Shown piece after piece: positions 62,593 to 64,000 of a stretch of 64,000 bases of DNA. Numbering within the stretch: position 1 is the first letter of the stretch; each line of letters begins with the position of its first letter. Source of the DNA: GCA-002700125 sp964434385 (GTDB lineage: Bacteria; Chloroflexota; Dehalococcoidia; Lucifugimonadales; Lucifugimonadaceae); NCBI GenBank assembly GCA_964434385.1, contig CAYSUW010000004.1, positions 21,751 to 85,750 of the forward strand, written 5' to 3'. The position numbers and the translations under genes are program-made. The notes under the pieces are model-generated. The model was not told the DNA's origin. It saw only the letters and a program-made list of their open reading frames with translations, and ran no database searches.

Positions 62593-63735
62593 CTACTGAT
62601 CAATTACCGAGCCATCCTCATGAAGTCTAGTTTCCACTTTTCTTACTTTAGTAGGGCAGTCTTTGATTGCATTTTTCTTAAGTTGTACTCCAATTCCTGG
62701 CTTAGTAGGTAACAGCAAGTAACCTGACCCATCATGAACAGGAGCACCAGATACCATTTGTGATTTTGGAGGCTCATGTTCACCAATTGGATATTCTTGA
62801 AGTGAAAAATTAGGGCAAGACGCAGCTATTTGTAAACATGCAGCTGTAGAGACAGGAGATAATGGGTTATGAGGAACAACTCCAACATGATGAGCTTCAG
62901 CCAAAGAAGCTATTTTTTTTGCGCCTGAAATTCCACCAACTAAACATACATCAGGCCTAATGTACTGAACAGAATTTCTAGATAATGCCATTTGAAATTC
63001 CCAAATTGAAGTAAATCTCTCTCCAGTCGCTATAGGAATATTAATTTTTTCTGCAACATAAGCCATTTCATCAAAATTATCAGGTGTAATAGGATCTTCG
63101 AAAAAAAATGGCCTAAATTCTTCAATTCCTCTTCCTAATTGCACAGCTTCTGTAGGTGTTAATCTCCTGTGAATTTCAATACATAAGTCTACCTCGTTAC
63201 CTACAGCTTCCCTGTAACTTTTTACAGTTTCTATTGCATCTTCTATTTTATCTGCATGTGTCTTGAAATATTTTTTAGCCCTGTCTTCATCTAAAAATGG
63301 AGTCAAATGTCCTACTGCGGTAAAACCTTGTTTTTTTGCATCCAGTATTCCTGACATTAATTTTTCTTTTGTGTCTCCAAAAACATGATAATATACTCTA
63401 GCTTTATCACGAACCTTTCCTCCTAAGAGTTGATAAACTGGGACTTCGAAATGTTTACCCATTATGTCCCAAAGTGCAATATCTATAGCACTAATAGCTC
63501 CCATTATTGCTGAACCTCTAAAATGAGAAAACCTGTACATATATTGCCAATGGTGCTCAATCAATAAAGGGTTTTTGCCTTCAAGATAATCAGCAAATTT
63601 TGATATTGCAGCACTTGATGCTTCAAGAAATCCCCATGCTCCAGATTCCCCAATTCCTATTAAACCATTATCAGTTTCGATTGTTACTAATAAATACTGA
63701 TCTATTAATAACGGTGTTACTTTTGTTATTTTCAT
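62593..63735 (-). CDS. Mandelate racemase/enolase-superfamily sugar-acid dehydratase
   Basis: A 380-residue enolase-superfamily enzyme of the galactonate/mannonate dehydratase type. The metal-ligand strands are LCIEIHRRL near 190, FFFEDP near 219 and TGERFTS near 245. The general-base His lies in VVPHNPLSP near 296. The first ligand is Glu rather than the more common Asp. It removes water from an aldonic acid, or epimerises a carboxylate. It diverges from a mannonate-dehydratase-like gene, suggesting a sugar-acid catabolism locus. The exact substrate is not known. Confidence 0.88.
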   Translation of the reverse strand: MKITKVTPLLIDQYLLVTIETDNGLIGIGESGAWGFLEASSAAISKFADYLEGKNPLLIEHHWQYMYRFSHFRGSAIMGAISAIDIALWDIMGKHFEVPVYQLLGGKVRDKARVYYHVFGDTKEKLMSGILDAKKQGFTAVGHLTPFLDEDRAKKYFKTHADKIEDAIETVKSYREAVGNEVDLCIEIHRRLTPTEAVQLGRGIEEFRPFFFEDPITPDNFDEMAYVAEKINIPIATGERFTSIWEFQMALSRNSVQYIRPDVCLVGGISGAKKIASLAEAHHVGVVPHNPLSPVSTAACLQIAASCPNFSLQEYPIGEHEPPKSQMVSGAPVHDGSGYLLLPTKPGIGVQLKKNAIKDCPTKVRKVETRLHEDGSVIDQ

Positions 63736-63830
63736 GTGATTAGTTGAATTTTTATATATATTAAAATTTAGACTTATTTATTTATAATATTCTAAATGCA
63801 ATTTTAAAAAAATATTTCACAGGAAAAATC

Positions 63831-64000
63831 ATGAGAGCAGGATTTGGACAATTTAACTCAGCAAGCCCAGAATATTTAAAATTTGCAAAGCAATTTGGTG
63901 CTACTGATGTTTTGTTAAATTCAATAGCAGGAAATGATAATCTATCTGGAGCAAATGGCAGATGGGAGTTACAAGACTTGGTCAAACTTAGACTTATGGT
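63831..64000 (+). CDS. Mannonate dehydratase-like/xylose-isomerase-like TIM-barrel protein (5' part, 3' end outside window)
   Basis: The N-terminal 56 codons of a gene cut by the window. The start is ATG 63831, with AGGAAA 5 bases upstream. The residues MRAGFGQF, then LKFAKQFGATDVLLN and a WELQDLVKLR segment, match the first beta strand and helix of mannonate-dehydratase (UxuA)-type TIM barrels. It diverges from the enolase-superfamily dehydratase across a 95-base gap that shows no clear sites. Sugar-acid breakdown is a plausible shared role, though the fragment is too short to be sure. Confidence 0.65.
   Translation, partial: MRAGFGQFNSASPEYLKFAKQFGATDVLLNSIAGNDNLSGANGRWELQDLVKLRLM

Overview
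The window comes from a compact, AT-rich bacterial genome. Genes sit a few bases apart or overlap, and I see no rRNA, tRNA, CRISPR array or insertion sequence. The gene content fits a marine Chloroflexota of the SAR202/Dehalococcoidia type: a CoxL/CoxM/CoxS-type molybdenum hydroxylase, a mandelate-racemase-type enolase-superfamily enzyme, a divergent mannonate-dehydratase-like gene, an amidohydrolase, a FakA/DegV pair, and a long eukaryote-like isoleucyl-tRNA synthetase. That placement is an inference from gene families, not a phylogenetic result.

Layout. 1-368: the 3' end of an amidohydrolase gene. 365-12077 (minus): one long operon reading argJ-argB-argD-argG-argH-rpe-fakA-degV-recG. 12215-26988: a surface-polysaccharide island. 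It has an epimerase and an O-antigen-ligase-like protein (plus), then an initiating sugar transferase and four glycosyltransferases (minus), then a nonulosonate-type module (plus) of NeuB, a KdsC-like phosphatase, an SDR, a CMP-sugar synthetase and a full-length transketolase, closed by a geranylgeranyl-reductase-like flavoprotein (minus). 27078-30903 (plus): trxB-like, thrB, lysC and a GT2. 30900-33859 (minus): epimerase, recF, sirtuin. 33948-35357: a HAD hydrolase and an unknown membrane protein.

35427-48443 (plus) is a core information and metabolism run: mazG, lysA, holB, cmk, plsC, glmS, a two-gene restriction-modification cassette, dgt, dnaG, rpoD and two small envelope genes. 48445-53041 (minus) holds pheA and a potassium-uptake operon with one TrkH/KtrB and an unusual set of regulatory proteins. 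An HtrA protease (plus) follows. 54251-63735 (minus) holds ileS, thpR, a MoaD-like carrier, coxL-coxS-coxM, a RAM-domain regulator, a 50-codon membrane ORF and an enolase-superfamily gene. The window ends inside a mannonate-dehydratase-like gene.

The most unusual observations are these. (1) recF and holB have no ATG, GTG or TTG that could give a full-length protein. Each instead has an in-frame ATT after a strong Shine-Dalgarno sequence, so AUU initiation is the simplest reading. (2) Five of seven convergent gene pairs overlap by exactly four bases (CTAA or TTAA), sharing their stop codons. (3) A small MutH/Sau3AI-like nuclease plus a DpnA-like methylase sit inside a housekeeping operon, with a GAAA-capped hairpin and an eight-codon leader ORF just before the nuclease start. 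(4) A complete transketolase lies inside the NeuB/CMP-sugar module. (5) The Ktr operon carries extra RCK-like and Usp-like proteins. (6) A 14-bp perfect palindrome lies between trkH and htrA, and a related half-site forms an inverted repeat before the RAM-domain gene.
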